A stretch of DNA of 64,000 bases from Domibacillus iocasae. Its GTDB lineage: Bacteria > Bacillota > Bacilli > Bacillales > Domibacillaceae. This document shows, in pieces, positions 41,027-51,305 of this stretch. Numbering within the stretch: position 1 is the stretch's first letter; every line of letters begins with the position of its first letter. Under the pieces are notes generated by a model. That model was not told where the DNA came from and did not search any database. It saw nothing but the letters and a program-made list of their open reading frames with translations. The stretch lies in contig NZ_MAMP01000022.1 in assembly GCF_001750285.1 (NCBI RefSeq), positions 248,001-312,000 of the forward strand, written 5' to 3'. Made by a program: the position numbers and the translations under genes.

Positions 41027-41060
41027 ATAAAAAATACGATTTTACAGCTGGTGATGTCAC

Positions 41061-42878
41061 ATGTCTGGAAGAATTCCTGAAACAACGATTCAACAGATTA
41101 AACAGGGCGTCGATATCGCTGATGTGATCGGGGATTATGTTCAACTGAAAAAGCAAGGCCGGAATTATTTCGGCTTATGCCCATTTCACGGTGAAAACTC
41201 GCCGTCCTTCTCCGTGTCACCTGAGAAGCAAATTTACCATTGTTTTGGATGTGGCGCTGGAGGAAACGTATTTACTTTTTTAATGGAAATGGATAAAATT
41301 CCATTTCAGGAAGCTGCCGCCAGCCTTGCCGATCGTGCAGGCGTAGTACTTGATATTTCTCCATCAGAAAGCGAACAGCCAACAAAAACAGACGAAAATG
41401 ACGATCTGTATGAAGCGCATGAACTGATGGCGAAATTTTACCGGCATCTGCTGCTGAACACTGAAGAAGGAAATGAAGCGCTTCGGTATTTACACGAACG
41501 TGGCTTTACGGAAGAGGACATTGACCGATTCCAAATTGGCTGGGCACTGCCGCAGCCTGAATTCGCACTGAACATTCTGAAGAAACGCGGCTTTTCCATT
41601 GAACGGATGGAATTAGCCGGGCTTTTGATCAAAAACGACGAAACGGGTCGTTATTTCGACCGGTTTCGAGGCAGGGTTATGTTCCCGTTGCATGATCAAA
41701 AAGGGCGTGTGGCTGGATTTTCAGGCCGTGATCTTCATAACGGACAGCCAAAATATTTAAATTCACCTGAAACACCTATTTTTCATAAGAGCAGTCTTCT
41801 GTACCATTTCAATGCAGCAAGGACTGCGATTAAAAAACAAAAACAATTTATCCTTTTTGAAGGGTTCGCGGACGTTATTGCTGCAGTGCGGGCTGGTTTC
41901 GATCAGTCCGTTGCAGTTATGGGTACAGCCTTGACTGAAGAACATATCAGGCAGTTAAAGCGTGTTTCCGATCAGGCCATTATTTGTTATGACGGAGATA
42001 ACGCCGGTTTAAATGCTGCATACAAAGCTGCAAATATGCTGGCGAGTCACGATATATCTGTAAAAGTGACCGTTCTTCCTGAACAGCTCGATCCGGATGA
42101 ATTTATTAAGCAAAAGGGAGCAGATGCTTTTTCTGCTTACGTAAAAGATTCTTCACTCACTTTCATGGCGTTTCAAATGGATTATTTAAAACGCGGGAAA
42201 AACATGCGGGATGATGAGCAGAAGTTTCAGTACATTGAAGAAGTGCTTGCAGAAATTGCCGGCTTGAAAAAAGCAGTGGAGCGCGACCATTATTTACGCC
42301 GTTTGGCTGATGAATTTTCACTTTCGCTGCAGGCGTTGCAGGAGCAAGAAAAAACGCTTTTTTTAAAAAAGCGTCCTTCAACGCCGGCGCTTCCGAAAAA
42401 AGAAGCATCAACTGCTGCTTTTTCACAGCGAGAGCGGGCAATTCGACAATATCCGCGTCATGAAACAGCGGAAAGAAGGCTGCTGGCACATATGTTCGCT
42501 GTTCCAGACCTTACGGAAAGAATTCGGGCCATGCTGGAAGGCGATCCGTTTTCAATTGATGAACATCAAGCGCTTTTTACGTACTTGCTTGGGTATTATG
42601 AACAAACAGAGGAACCGGATATGGCATCCTTTTTGTCTGTGCTGCAAGATGATCAGCTTCGGCGTTTAGCCGTTGATATTAGCTTAACAACCGTAAATGC
42701 TGAACCGGGTGAAGAAGAGCTGCGTGATTACGTAAAAGAAATTCAAAAGCAGCATCGCCGTTTTGAGATTGAAGAGAAAAAAAGAGAGCGTATTGAAGCG
42801 GAGAAACGCCACGATTATTTAGGTGCTGCACGCATTTTGAATGAAATTATTTCGCTCGAAAAATTGCTTGCCCGCTAA
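41061..42878 (+). CDS. dnaG: DNA primase
   Basis: Makes RNA primers for replication. N-terminal zinc ribbon ([25 protein letters not shown]), toprim catalytic core ([10 protein letters not shown] and YDGDNAG), and a C-terminal helicase-binding domain. 605 residues. RBS CTGGTGAT. First gene of dnaG-sigA. Confidence 0.97.
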   Translation: MSGRIPETTIQQIKQGVDIADVIGDYVQLKKQGRNYFGLCPFHGENSPSFSVSPEKQIYHCFGCGAGGNVFTFLMEMDKIPFQEAAASLADRAGVVLDISPSESEQPTKTDENDDLYEAHELMAKFYRHLLLNTEEGNEALRYLHERGFTEEDIDRFQIGWALPQPEFALNILKKRGFSIERMELAGLLIKNDETGRYFDRFRGRVMFPLHDQKGRVAGFSGRDLHNGQPKYLNSPETPIFHKSSLLYHFNAARTAIKKQKQFILFEGFADVIAAVRAGFDQSVAVMGTALTEEHIRQLKRVSDQAIICYDGDNAGLNAAYKAANMLASHDISVKVTVLPEQLDPDEFIKQKGADAFSAYVKDSSLTFMAFQMDYLKRGKNMRDDEQKFQYIEEVLAEIAGLKKAVERDHYLRRLADEFSLSLQALQEQEKTLFLKKRPSTPALPKKEASTAAFSQRERAIRQYPRHETAERRLLAHMFAVPDLTERIRAMLEGDPFSIDEHQALFTYLLGYYEQTEEPDMASFLSVLQDDQLRRLAVDISLTTVNAEPGEEELRDYVKEIQKQHRRFEIEEKKRERIEAEKRHDYLGAARILNEIISLEKLLAR

Positions 42879-42910
42879 GATTGTCCAGGAAGTTGGAAGG
42901 AGGGGGACTA

Positions 42911-44038
42911 ATGGCTGAAAAGTCAACACGTTCCAAAGAAACTGAATTAACACTTGATAAAGCAAAAGAACTCATTATTGAAACAGGTAAAAAAAGAGGG
43001 GAATTAACCTATAATTATGTGGCGGATAAACTTGCCTCATTTGAAGTGGATTCCGGACAAATTGATGAATTTTACGAATCCCTGACAGAACAAGGGGTCG
43101 AGCTTGTGGATGAAGAGGAAAGCAATGATGAAAACGATCCGAACATCCAAGAGCTTGAAAAAGAAAGTGAAGAATTTGATTTAAACGATTTGAGCGTTCC
43201 TCCAGGTGTAAAAATTAATGACCCGGTGCGCATGTACTTAAAAGAAATTGGCCGTGTCGATCTTTTATCCGCCCAAGAAGAAATTGAGCTTGCCCATCGC
43301 ATTGAAGAAGGGGACGAGGAAGCAAAGCGCCGTCTTGCAGAAGCGAACTTGCGGCTTGTTGTCAGTATTGCCAAACGCTATGTAGGACGTGGAATGCTGT
43401 TTCTTGACTTAATTCAGGAAGGGAACATGGGACTTATTAAGGCAGTTGAAAAATTTGACTACCGTAAAGGATTTAAATTTAGCACGTATGCTACTTGGTG
43501 GATTCGTCAGGCCATTACTCGTGCAATCGCCGACCAGGCACGTACAATCCGGATACCGGTTCACATGGTTGAAACGATTAACAAATTAATTCGTGTTCAG
43601 CGCCAGCTCTTGCAGGATCTTGGCCGGGAACCAGCACCGGAAGAAATTGCAGAAGAAATGGACTTAACCCCGGAAAAAGTGCGCGAGATTTTAAAAATTG
43701 CCCAAGAGCCTGTTTCACTTGAAACACCTATTGGGGAAGAAGATGATTCGCATCTTGGTGATTTTATTGAAGACCAGGAAGCGACATCCCCGTCTGAACA
43801 TGCTGCATACGAACTGCTGAAAGAGCAGCTTGAGGATGTTCTTGATACGTTAACAGACCGGGAAGAAAATGTACTTCGCCTTCGCTTTGGGCTTGATGAC
43901 GGCCGGACCCGGACACTTGAAGAAGTAGGCAAAGTATTCGGTGTGACGCGTGAACGAATTCGTCAAATTGAGGCAAAAGCGCTCCGGAAGCTTCGTCACC
44001 CGAGTCGCAGTAAGCGCCTTAAAGATTTCTTAGAGTAA
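42911..44038 (+). CDS. sigA: RNA polymerase primary sigma factor SigA
   Basis: Vegetative sigma factor. Region 1.1 at the N-terminus, region 1.2 ([16 protein letters not shown]), region 2 ([28 protein letters not shown]), region 3, and region 4 helix-turn-helix ([14 protein letters not shown]). 375 residues. ATG 42911 preceded by GGAGGGGG. A terminator follows. Confidence 0.98.
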   Translation: MAEKSTRSKETELTLDKAKELIIETGKKRGELTYNYVADKLASFEVDSGQIDEFYESLTEQGVELVDEEESNDENDPNIQELEKESEEFDLNDLSVPPGVKINDPVRMYLKEIGRVDLLSAQEEIELAHRIEEGDEEAKRRLAEANLRLVVSIAKRYVGRGMLFLDLIQEGNMGLIKAVEKFDYRKGFKFSTYATWWIRQAITRAIADQARTIRIPVHMVETINKLIRVQRQLLQDLGREPAPEEIAEEMDLTPEKVREILKIAQEPVSLETPIGEEDDSHLGDFIEDQEATSPSEHAAYELLKEQLEDVLDTLTDREENVLRLRFGLDDGRTRTLEEVGKVFGVTRERIRQIEAKALRKLRHPSRSKRLKDFLE

Positions 44039-44048
44039 AATGAATCAC

Positions 44049-44074
44049 CAGCCGGGTTTTCCCGGCTTTTTTTA
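44049..44074 (+). terminator. Terminator after sigA
   Basis: AGCCGGG - TTTT - CCCGGCTTTTTTT. Confidence 0.92.
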
Positions 44075-44139
44075 TGCAGGAAATCAGTACAATTGTATCT
44101 CGTCACGAATGATTATTGTATATTGGGGTGTGACGCCGG

Positions 44140-44673
44140 ATGAAACCAGATAAAAAAGATATTATTATTCAAGAAATCCTTCTTTGGAAAGAAAATCATA
44201 TGCTGCCGCCGCATTATTGTGATTATTTACTTGCGCTTTATACGCAAGGAGAAGAATTTACGGAATCCGGCAGACGCGCCCGAGTGAAACGCGTTCAGAT
44301 GACAACAGCGGCACTCGCTATTACGCTTTTGCCAGTTGCTGTATTTATACTTTATTTTACGGAATTGTCTTTTCTTTTGCAAACAGTGATTTTGACAAGT
44401 TTTGTCGGAAGCCTGTTGCTGTTAGCTATTTATTTTTCGCGAAAAAAAGTGCTGGCACCATTACTTTTTCTTGGGGCGGCGATCTTGCTGCTCTTGCTTT
44501 CCTTGGAACTCAACACACAGGTGTTTGAAAAAAATCCTTACACTTTATATGGTCTGCTTTCTTTAAATTGCCTTCTTTGGATTTATACAGGCGTAAAATT
44601 AAGACTGCTTTATTTTTCCATCTCCGGCGCTCTTGGCTTTCTTGTGATTCTTTTTTTCCTGGCAAGTGGCTGA
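44140..44673 (+). CDS. Unknown membrane protein, five or more spans
   Basis: 177 residues. A soluble N-terminus (~1-50) contains HMLPPHYCDYLLALYTQGE, followed by tightly packed hydrophobic segments at about 53-73, 78-97, 103-120, 132-147 and 155-175. RBS GGGGTGTGA. It stands alone between sigA and cccA. The N-terminal pattern recalls small helical DUF2157-like modules, but I cannot name the family or function. Confidence 0.75.
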   Translation: MKPDKKDIIIQEILLWKENHMLPPHYCDYLLALYTQGEEFTESGRRARVKRVQMTTAALAITLLPVAVFILYFTELSFLLQTVILTSFVGSLLLLAIYFSRKKVLAPLLFLGAAILLLLLSLELNTQVFEKNPYTLYGLLSLNCLLWIYTGVKLRLLYFSISGALGFLVILFFLASG

Positions 44674-44803
44674 AATGTGTCGGAATTGCGACAGAACAAA
44701 AAAAATTTAAGTAAGCCTTTTCCAAAGAATGATTTTCAAGTAAAATGATAGGTGTTTATACTTTTTGATTAACACGTATACATAAAAGAGAGGGGTAAAC
44801 AAC

Positions 44804-45178
44804 ATGAATCGCAATCCGTTAATTCCATTTTTATTAATTGCTGTATTCGGACTTGGGTTAATGTTCTTCTTGTCATTGGACGGAATCGACAATGCAAAAG
44901 AAGTGGCCGAGGAAGAAAAAGCTGCTGAAGAAGGCGGCGGAGAAACAGCAGCGGGCGGAGAATTTGATCCGGAAGCGCACTACCAGTCATCTTGTATCAG
45001 CTGTCATGGCAGCAGCTACGAAGGTGGCGCTGGTCCATCACTTGTTGGTGTGGGCGATAAGCTTTCACAAGAAGAAATCCAGGATATCGTTGTAAACGGT
45101 AAAGGCAGTATGCCGCCAGGGCTTGTTCCAGAGGAAAATGCTGAAGCAATGGCTGCTTGGCTTGCTGAAATTAAATAA
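44804..45178 (+). CDS. cccA: Cytochrome c-550 (CccA)
   Basis: Membrane-anchored electron carrier of the aerobic respiratory chain. N-terminal anchor (residues 5-24), an acidic Glu/Gly/Ala linker, then the heme domain with CISCH, and Met ligand candidate GSMPPGL. 124 residues. RBS AGAGAGGGG. A possible promoter, TTTTCC-N17-TAAAAT, lies at 44718-44746. Confidence 0.95.
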   Translation: MNRNPLIPFLLIAVFGLGLMFFLSLDGIDNAKEVAEEEKAAEEGGGETAAGGEFDPEAHYQSSCISCHGSSYEGGAGPSLVGVGDKLSQEEIQDIVVNGKGSMPPGLVPEENAEAMAAWLAEIK

Positions 45179-45188
45179 TGAATGAGAA

Positions 45189-45223
45189 TGGGGCCCTTGT
45201 ATTGTGCAAAGGCCTTTTTCTTT
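45189..45223 (+). terminator. Terminator after cccA
   Basis: GGGCCCTTG and CAAAGGCC arms with one mismatch, then CTTTTTC. Confidence 0.6.
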
Positions 45224-45275
45224 TTGAAAATATGATAAAATAGGAAAGAATTTTAATAAAAAGCGGTGAATGTAG

Positions 45276-45983
45276 ATGAACAGCAATCAATTATCAAAAC
45301 GATTAGAAATGGTCGCCTCTTTTATCCAGCCTGCCAGAACATTTGCGGATATTGGATCGGATCATGCTTATCTTCCTTGTTACGCAGTGAAAAAAAAGCT
45401 GGTAGACCGGGCCGTGGCTGGAGAAGTAGTGGAGGGACCCTTTCAATCTGCCAGGCGTCAAGTATTATTAGAAGGGCTGTCAGGACAGATTGATGTCCGT
45501 AAAGGAAGCGGTCTTGCTGTTTTAAAGACTGGAGAAGTAGAATGTGTTGCCATTGCCGGAATGGGAGGACCGTTAATTGCCTCGATTTTAGAAGATGGAA
45601 AAGAAAAGCTGCCAGGGGTAAAAAAGCTTGTTCTGCAGCCGAATATAGCAGGGCATGCCATCCGGGGTTGGCTTGATGCGAATAATTGGACTATTGAACA
45701 GGAAGAGATTTTAGAAGAGGACGGAAAAGTATATGAAGTAATCAGCGCAGCAGCGGGGTCTTCACAACGGTTATCCGAGAAAGAAATTTATTTTGGTCCA
45801 GTATTAATGAAGCGCCAAAATGAAGCATTTAAATTAAAATGGAATCGGGAACTCGAGCAAATTAAACTAGTACTCAGCCGGTTGTCAGCTGCACAAAATA
45901 ATGAAAGCAACGAAAAGAAAAAACATGAACTGGAACAAAAAAAGCAATGGATTAAGGATGTGATGAACGATGAAAATACCTAA
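45276..45983 (+). CDS. trmK: tRNA (adenine-N1)-methyltransferase TrmK
   Basis: Forms m1A22 in tRNA. 235 residues with FADIGSDHAYLPCY (SAM motif I) and the family motif IAGMGGPLIASIL; a C-terminal coiled coil rich in Lys/Glu follows. RBS AAAGCGGTGA. Overlaps the NIF3 gene by 14 bases. Confidence 0.93.
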   Translation: MNSNQLSKRLEMVASFIQPARTFADIGSDHAYLPCYAVKKKLVDRAVAGEVVEGPFQSARRQVLLEGLSGQIDVRKGSGLAVLKTGEVECVAIAGMGGPLIASILEDGKEKLPGVKKLVLQPNIAGHAIRGWLDANNWTIEQEEILEEDGKVYEVISAAAGSSQRLSEKEIYFGPVLMKRQNEAFKLKWNRELEQIKLVLSRLSAAQNNESNEKKKHELEQKKQWIKDVMNDENT

Positions 45984-47088
45984 TGGACATGAAATTATTC
46001 AGTTATTCGAACGGTTTTCACCGAAATCATATGCAATGGATGGCGATAAAGTTGGGTTGCAGATCGGCCGCTTAAACAAGCCGTGCGCGCGTGTCATGAT
46101 TGCGCTTGATGTGCTTGAAAGTGTAGTGGATGAAGCCATTGAAAAAAACATTGATTTGATCATTGCACATCACCCGATCATTTATCGGCCGCTCGCTTCC
46201 ATTCAGACGGAACAAACAGCAGGGCGGGTCATTGAGAAGCTAATCAAGCATGATATTGCGGTTTATGCGGCTCATACAAATCTGGATGTGGCCAGAGGCG
46301 GCGTCAATGATTTATTAGCAAGTGCGCTTGGCCTCATCGATACAGAGGTACTCGTGCCAACAGTGACAGAAGAGCTTCGGAAGCTGGCTGTTTTTGTGCC
46401 GGTGGATTACGCAGAAACGGTGAGAGCCGCACTTGGGAAAGCAGGAGCAGGTTTTATTGGAAAGTACAGCGAATGTTCATTCTCTCAAGTGGGGACAGGC
46501 CGTTTTCAGCCGGAAGACGAGGCTAATCCGTTTATTGGCCGTGCGGGCCAGTTGGAAGAAGTGCAGGAAGAAAAAATCGAGGTGATTTATCCTGCTCAGC
46601 TGGAGAAAAAAGTGCTGGGCGCAATGTTTAAAGCACATCCATATGAAGAAGCAGCTTATGACATCTATTCTCTCGAAAATAAAGGCGAATCGCTTGGTCT
46701 TGGCCGAATTGGCCTGCTGCCTGAAGAGATGACACTTGAGCAATTTGCGAAGCACACAAAGGAATCTCTTGAGTCTGGCGGTGTCCGTGTCGTGGGTGAT
46801 ATGGCGCGACCTGTCCGGAAAGTGGCAGTGCTTGGAGGAGATGGGAATAAATATTGGCAGGCTGCACTGCGCAAAGGAGCAGACGTATATGTGACAGGTG
46901 ATCTTTATTACCATACAGCACATGATGCAGATGCTGAAGGGCTGGCCGTTGTTGATCCAGGCCATAACGTGGAAAAAGTGATGAAAAAAGGCGTCGAGGC
47001 TATGCTTCACGAGCAGGCGTCCAAACAAAAATGGGCCGTTGCCTTTGTCGCTTCTGCTGTAAAAACAGATCCGTTTCAATTCCTATAA
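45970..47088 (+). CDS. NIF3/YqfO family protein (GTP cyclohydrolase 1 type 2 homologue)
   Basis: Dinuclear-metal NIF3 fold, 372 residues. Metal ligands lie in IIAHHPIIY and AAHTNLDVA near the N-terminus and in GDLYYHTAHDA and DPGHNVE near the C-terminus. An inserted YqfO/CutA-like domain occupies residues ~130-235. Function in vivo is not settled despite the database name. Operon with trmK, ending in a terminator. Confidence 0.92.
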   Translation: MKIPNGHEIIQLFERFSPKSYAMDGDKVGLQIGRLNKPCARVMIALDVLESVVDEAIEKNIDLIIAHHPIIYRPLASIQTEQTAGRVIEKLIKHDIAVYAAHTNLDVARGGVNDLLASALGLIDTEVLVPTVTEELRKLAVFVPVDYAETVRAALGKAGAGFIGKYSECSFSQVGTGRFQPEDEANPFIGRAGQLEEVQEEKIEVIYPAQLEKKVLGAMFKAHPYEEAAYDIYSLENKGESLGLGRIGLLPEEMTLEQFAKHTKESLESGGVRVVGDMARPVRKVAVLGGDGNKYWQAALRKGADVYVTGDLYYHTAHDADAEGLAVVDPGHNVEKVMKKGVEAMLHEQASKQKWAVAFVASAVKTDPFQFL

Positions 47089-47124
47089 AAAAGCAGCTCC
47101 GGGAAAAATCGGAGCTGCTTTTTA
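47086..47124. terminator. Bidirectional terminator between NIF3 gene and ispH
   Basis: AAAAAGCAGCTCC - loop - GGAGCTGCTTTTT. It is flanked by A and T runs and placed between two convergent stops. Confidence 0.92.
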
Positions 47125-48078
47125 ACGTGATGTTAACGTGGATTTTTTGACTTTCGGCAAAATTTTCTCAAGCGGTACTTTCCGTTCGCGGACCCAGGTG
47201 GATTCATCCTCTGGATCAAATGCTTCTAAAAACTGAATGACTTCTTTAACGATTGGAGTTGGTGTGGAAGCGCCAGCTGTAACGGCAGCCGTTTTGGCTT
47301 TTTTCAGCCACTCAATATCAATCTCAGATACATCAGACACACGGTACGCATTTGTGCCGGCAATTTCAATTGACACTTGCGCCAGACGATTTGAGTTATT
47401 GCTTTTTGGATCGCCAACGACAATGAGCACATCTGCGGCACCTGCTTGCTCCGCTACCGCTTCCTGGCGCACTTGTGTCGCAAGGCAAATTTCTTTATGC
47501 ATTTCAGCGTGCGGGTATTTTTCTTTAATGGCGTCCATAATATCTACCACATCCCACTGGCTCATCGTTGTCTGGTTTGTGACAATAATTTTATCGTTTT
47601 TCATGTCAAGCGCGTTAACGTCATCGGCATTTTCAACGAGGTGAACAATTTCCGGTGCAACGCCAACAGCGCCTTCCGGTTCTGGATGCCCTTTTTTACC
47701 GATGTAAATGACGTGGTAGCCCTCTGCTTTTTTGGCACGAATCAAGTCATGAGTGACCGTCACGTCCGGGCAAGTCGCATCGATCGTCGTTAAATTCTTT
47801 TGACGGGCGATTTCGCGTACTTCCGGCGAAACACCGTGAGCTGTATAAATAATGGTGCCTTCTGTCACCTGCTCAATAATTTCTTTTCGGTTTTTTCCAT
47901 CTAGTGTGATGATGCCGTCTGCTTCAAAGGCATCTGTCACATGTTTATTGTGGACAATCATACCTAAAATATAAATAGGACGCGGCAACGTTTTATCGAG
48001 AGCGGCGTTGCGGGCGATGACCATCGCATCAACGACACCGTAACAATAACCGCGGGGTGAAATTTTAATAATTTCCAT
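47122..48078 (-). CDS. ispH: 4-hydroxy-3-methylbut-2-enyl diphosphate reductase
   Basis: Last step of the MEP isoprenoid pathway, giving IPP and DMAPP. Iron-sulphur cysteines in [16 protein letters not shown] and EICLATQ; catalytic QTTMSQW segment present. 318 residues. RBS AGAGGAGG. The pathway partner ispG is at 53978-55081. Confidence 0.96.
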   Translation of the reverse strand: MEIIKISPRGYCYGVVDAMVIARNAALDKTLPRPIYILGMIVHNKHVTDAFEADGIITLDGKNRKEIIEQVTEGTIIYTAHGVSPEVREIARQKNLTTIDATCPDVTVTHDLIRAKKAEGYHVIYIGKKGHPEPEGAVGVAPEIVHLVENADDVNALDMKNDKIIVTNQTTMSQWDVVDIMDAIKEKYPHAEMHKEICLATQVRQEAVAEQAGAADVLIVVGDPKSNNSNRLAQVSIEIAGTNAYRVSDVSEIDIEWLKKAKTAAVTAGASTPTPIVKEVIQFLEAFDPEDESTWVRERKVPLEKILPKVKKSTLTSR

Positions 48079-48194
48079 ACAGCAGCCTCCTCTATCTTCT
48101 CTTTTCTATTATAAAGGAGAAATCAATGAAAACAAAGTGCAGGCTGTTGACAAACGCCTGCTTTCTGACTTTGTTTACACTCTGAACAAAATGA

Positions 48195-48572
48195 TCAACT
48201 AATCCGGCCGGGAAACCAAGGGACAGACTCAGCAGTGCGTTTGCTTTCTCGTTTCGGAGGAGCACTTTCTTTTTTAGGAGTCTCACTTGTTTGCTCATCT
48301 TTACTGTCCGGATCCGGCATCGATTGAACTGCGCGGTATAATTTCCACATGGCCGGCAAGTTTTTAACAAGTGGTCCATATTGGTCAATAAGCGGTCTCA
48401 TTTGCTCGGCAGTGGCCATAACTTGTCTTGCTTGATCAAGCCACTTTCCAGATTTCGCGGCAGTACCCGCGGCAGTACCTAAAAACGGCAGCGGCGACTG
48501 GACAGGCGGGGGAGGAGGATATGGATAGAAAAAGCCGCGGCGAGCATTCGGTGCATATCGGTGCAGCAACAT
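48195..48572 (-). CDS. yqfQ: YqfQ/VrrA-like protein
   Basis: 125 residues, YqfQ family. The N-terminus contains a Pro/Tyr run (PYPPPPPV). A helical core follows (WLDQARQVMATAEQMRPLID, YGPLVKNLPAMWKLYRAV), then a polar, low-complexity tail rich in Lys, Glu and Ser. The start at 48572 has AAAGGGTGACT upstream; the longer frame to 48710 would cross the divergent cshB promoter region. Function unknown; the B. anthracis relative VrrA has a variable repeat tract, which is not evident here. Confidence 0.82.
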   Translation of the reverse strand: MLLHRYAPNARRGFFYPYPPPPPVQSPLPFLGTAAGTAAKSGKWLDQARQVMATAEQMRPLIDQYGPLVKNLPAMWKLYRAVQSMPDPDSKDEQTSETPKKESAPPKRESKRTAESVPWFPGRIS

Positions 48573-48708
48573 AGTCACCCTTTCCTTTTTCTCTATCATA
48601 TTCATTCGGGAAATGACTTGTGCGTAAACCTTCTTTTGCTTTCTCGCCGCTTTTAGTATATTATCGTAACGTGCATAAACTTTGAACGTGAAAGGAAATT
48701 GATGCCAC

Positions 48709-50022
48709 ATGGCAAATCATACATTTGAACAATACGGGCTTAAACCGTTTATTTATAAAGGAATTGAAGCATTGCGCTTTAAGGAGCCCACACCGATTCA
48801 GCGCAACATGATCCCGCTTATTTTAAAAGGGGAAAGTGCGATTGGCCAGTCCCAAACTGGAACAGGAAAAACACATTCATATGTGCTGCCAATTTTAAAC
48901 CGTATTCAAACGGATAAAAAAGAAGTACAGGCTGTCATCACAGCCCCAACGCGTGAACTCGCTACCCAGATTTATCAGGCATTTCAAAAAGTGGCCAAGG
49001 AGTCGGAAGAAGAAATTTCTGTTCGTCACTTTGTCGGCGGAACGGATAAAAAAAGAGACGCGGAACGGTTGAAAAATCCGCCGCACATTATGGTCGGAAC
49101 ACCAGGGAGAATTGCTGATCTTATTGGTGACAATGCAATTTCGGTTCATAAAGCCGATATGCTTGTCGTCGATGAAGCGGATTTAATGCTGGATATGGGC
49201 TTTATTAATGATGTTGACCGAATTGCCTCGGGTATGCCTGAACAGCTCGGCATGTTTGTTTTTTCTGCTACCATTCCGCAAAAGCTAAAGCCGTTTTTGA
49301 AAAAGTATATGGAGAATCCGGAATATGTGCATATTGAACCAAAACAAGCATCTGCTGCAAATATTGAGCACTTGCTTATTCCAGCGAAAAGCCGTGACAA
49401 AGTAAATGTTGTGTACGATTTATTAAAAGCATTCAATCCGTATTTAGCGGTTATTTTTACAAATACGAAACAAAAAGCGGACGAAGTGGCGGATAAGCTG
49501 GCGGAAAAAGGTTTAAAAACCGGCCGGATTCACGGAGATCTGCCGCCGCGTGAACGGAAAAAAATGATGAAGCAGGTTCATGATCTCGAGTATCAATATA
49601 TCGTCGCCACTGATTTGGCCGCACGTGGAATTGATATTGAAGGCGTCAGCCATGTCATTAACTATGAATTGCCTGCCGACCTTGATTTTTACATTCACCG
49701 CGCGGGACGGACTGCCCGTGCCGGCGCATCGGGTATTTGTGCGACGGTTTATTTACCGGCGGATGAAGATGCGATCGCTAAGCTTGAAAAGCGTGACATC
49801 ACGTTTTCGAACGGGGATATTCGTGACGGGGAAGTAGTAGAAACAGCAGATCGAAACCGCCGGAAAAAGCGTGAGAAAAAAGAAGACAACTTGAACCCGA
49901 AAGTAAGAGCGGTCACAAGCCGTCCTCAAAAAGTAAAGCCGGGCTATAAAAAGAAACGGAAAATGGAAGTCGCTAAAATTGAAAAGCGCCAGCGTCGTAT
50001 TGATGCCCGTAATAAAAAGTAA
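48709..50022 (+). CDS. cshB: DEAD-box RNA helicase CshB
   Basis: 437 residues. Motif I SQTGTGKTH, motif II VDEAD, motif III SAT and motif VI HRAGRTARAG. The Q motif region is FKEPTPIQRNMIP. A strongly basic C-terminal tail (~residues 385-437) should bind RNA. RBS AAAGGAA. In B. subtilis it takes part in RNA processing, ribosome assembly and cold adaptation. Followed by nfo. Confidence 0.95.
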   Translation: MANHTFEQYGLKPFIYKGIEALRFKEPTPIQRNMIPLILKGESAIGQSQTGTGKTHSYVLPILNRIQTDKKEVQAVITAPTRELATQIYQAFQKVAKESEEEISVRHFVGGTDKKRDAERLKNPPHIMVGTPGRIADLIGDNAISVHKADMLVVDEADLMLDMGFINDVDRIASGMPEQLGMFVFSATIPQKLKPFLKKYMENPEYVHIEPKQASAANIEHLLIPAKSRDKVNVVYDLLKAFNPYLAVIFTNTKQKADEVADKLAEKGLKTGRIHGDLPPRERKKMMKQVHDLEYQYIVATDLAARGIDIEGVSHVINYELPADLDFYIHRAGRTARAGASGICATVYLPADEDAIAKLEKRDITFSNGDIRDGEVVETADRNRRKKREKKEDNLNPKVRAVTSRPQKVKPGYKKKRKMEVAKIEKRQRRIDARNKK

Positions 50023-50039
50023 CAGGGAGTTTTTGAAGA

Positions 50040-50942
50040 ATGCTGAAAATTGGATCGCATGTATCAATGAGCGGCAGGAAAATGCTGCTGGGTGCCAGTG
50101 AGGAAGCTGTTTCTTACGGGGCATCTACTTTTATGGTTTATACGGGCGCACCACAAAATACACGCCGGAAGCCGATTGAAGACTTAAATATTGAAGCGGG
50201 CCGACGTCACATGGAGCAAAACGGTATCGATGAGATTGTTGTCCACGCCCCTTATATTATTAATCTTGGCAATACAATTAAGCCGGAAACCTTTCAGCTT
50301 GGCGTTGATTTTCTCCGCATGGAAATTGAACGGTCAACAGCCATCGGTGCCAGCCAGATTGTGCTTCATCCCGGCGCTCACGTCGGCGCGGGGACGGAAG
50401 CGGGATTAAAGAAAATTGCGGAAGGCTTGAATGAAGTACTAGAGCAAAATCAGAAGATTCAAATCGCGCTCGAAACAATGGCTGGAAAAGGGACGGAATG
50501 TGGACGGCAATTTGAAGAAATTGCGATGATTATGGATATGGTCAATCAAAATGATAAGCTGTCTGTCTGCTTTGATACATGCCATACACATGACGCCGGT
50601 TATCATGTCCGGGAAGACTTTGATGGTGTGCTGGAACAATTTGACCGGATTATTGGTGTGAACCGTATAAAAGTCCTTCATATTAACGACAGTAAAAATG
50701 AGCGCGGTGCCGGAAAAGATCGTCATGAAAATATTGGCTTCGGTCATATCGGCTTTGATGCGCTTTCTTATATCGTGCATCATCCGCAGCTTTTAAACGT
50801 TCCAAAGATTTTAGAAACGCCGTATATCGGTGAAGATAAAAACACAAAAAAACCGCCCTACCTTCAAGAAATTGCGATGCTTCGCGCAAAGCAGTTTGAT
50901 GAAAGCGTGCGGGAAAAAGTTACAGCGGAAGTTACAATTTAA
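50040..50942 (+). CDS. nfo: Endonuclease IV
   Basis: AP endonuclease with a TIM-barrel trinuclear zinc site. Ligand motifs [37 protein letters not shown] and GFGHIGF are intact. 300 residues. RBS AGGGAG. The 3' end overlaps the convergent yqfT by 11 bases. Confidence 0.96.
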   Translation: MLKIGSHVSMSGRKMLLGASEEAVSYGASTFMVYTGAPQNTRRKPIEDLNIEAGRRHMEQNGIDEIVVHAPYIINLGNTIKPETFQLGVDFLRMEIERSTAIGASQIVLHPGAHVGAGTEAGLKKIAEGLNEVLEQNQKIQIALETMAGKGTECGRQFEEIAMIMDMVNQNDKLSVCFDTCHTHDAGYHVREDFDGVLEQFDRIIGVNRIKVLHINDSKNERGAGKDRHENIGFGHIGFDALSYIVHHPQLLNVPKILETPYIGEDKNTKKPPYLQEIAMLRAKQFDESVREKVTAEVTI

Positions 50943-51198
50943 GAAAATGCATATATGGACGGAGCATCATTTCAAGGGCTGCTGCTTCTCGTTTACCGAG
51001 AATTGCTTCAGCTGCTTGAAACAGCTCGGTCCTTTTTTCTTCGGAAAATAAATCGACTTTATGATTCGCCAGCCATTCAATAAACTGATCGGCCTGTTTT
51101 TCTGTCAATGCCACCTTGAACTTTTTCGCTTGTTCCATAAGTTCGGCTTTCGTAATAGACTGCACGCGCTGATTGACGATTTGATGAAGAGGCTGCAT
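50932..51198 (-). CDS. yqfT: YqfT, DUF2624 family protein
   Basis: 88 residues, mostly helical, starting [20 protein letters not shown]; it contains [23 protein letters not shown] 51198 with AAAGGAG six bases upstream; the frame extends eight codons left without support. Function unknown; conserved between nfo and the zinc operon in Bacillus. Confidence 0.85.
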   Translation of the reverse strand: MQPLHQIVNQRVQSITKAELMEQAKKFKVALTEKQADQFIEWLANHKVDLFSEEKRTELFQAAEAILGKREAAALEMMLRPYMHFLKL

Positions 51199-51266
51199 AA
51201 TCTGCTCCTTTCCTAAGTTCACTTCATTTACTTGAAAGCGGCCATCCTGTATACTGTATAGTGTTT

Positions 51267-51287
51267 AAATCGTAATCATTCTTACCT
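51267..51287. promoter_or_regulatory. Zur box of the znuCB-zur operon
   Basis: AAATCGTAATCATTCTTACC, close to the B. subtilis Zur palindrome (TCGTAATnATTACGA), with a degenerate right half. It lies just before the znuC RBS and downstream of a -10-like TATAGT (51257-51262). Confidence 0.7.
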
Positions 51288-51305
51288 TTAAAGGAGTTAC
51301 TACAT

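Noticed and set aside
44675-44700. Terminator after the 177-residue membrane protein (TGTCG/CGACA hairpin)
   Set aside because: The stem is only five pairs and is followed by A residues, not T residues, on the coding strand.
46477-47079. 200-codon ORF on the minus strand inside the NIF3 homologue
   Set aside because: Antisense of a well-recognised gene; composition is unlike a protein.
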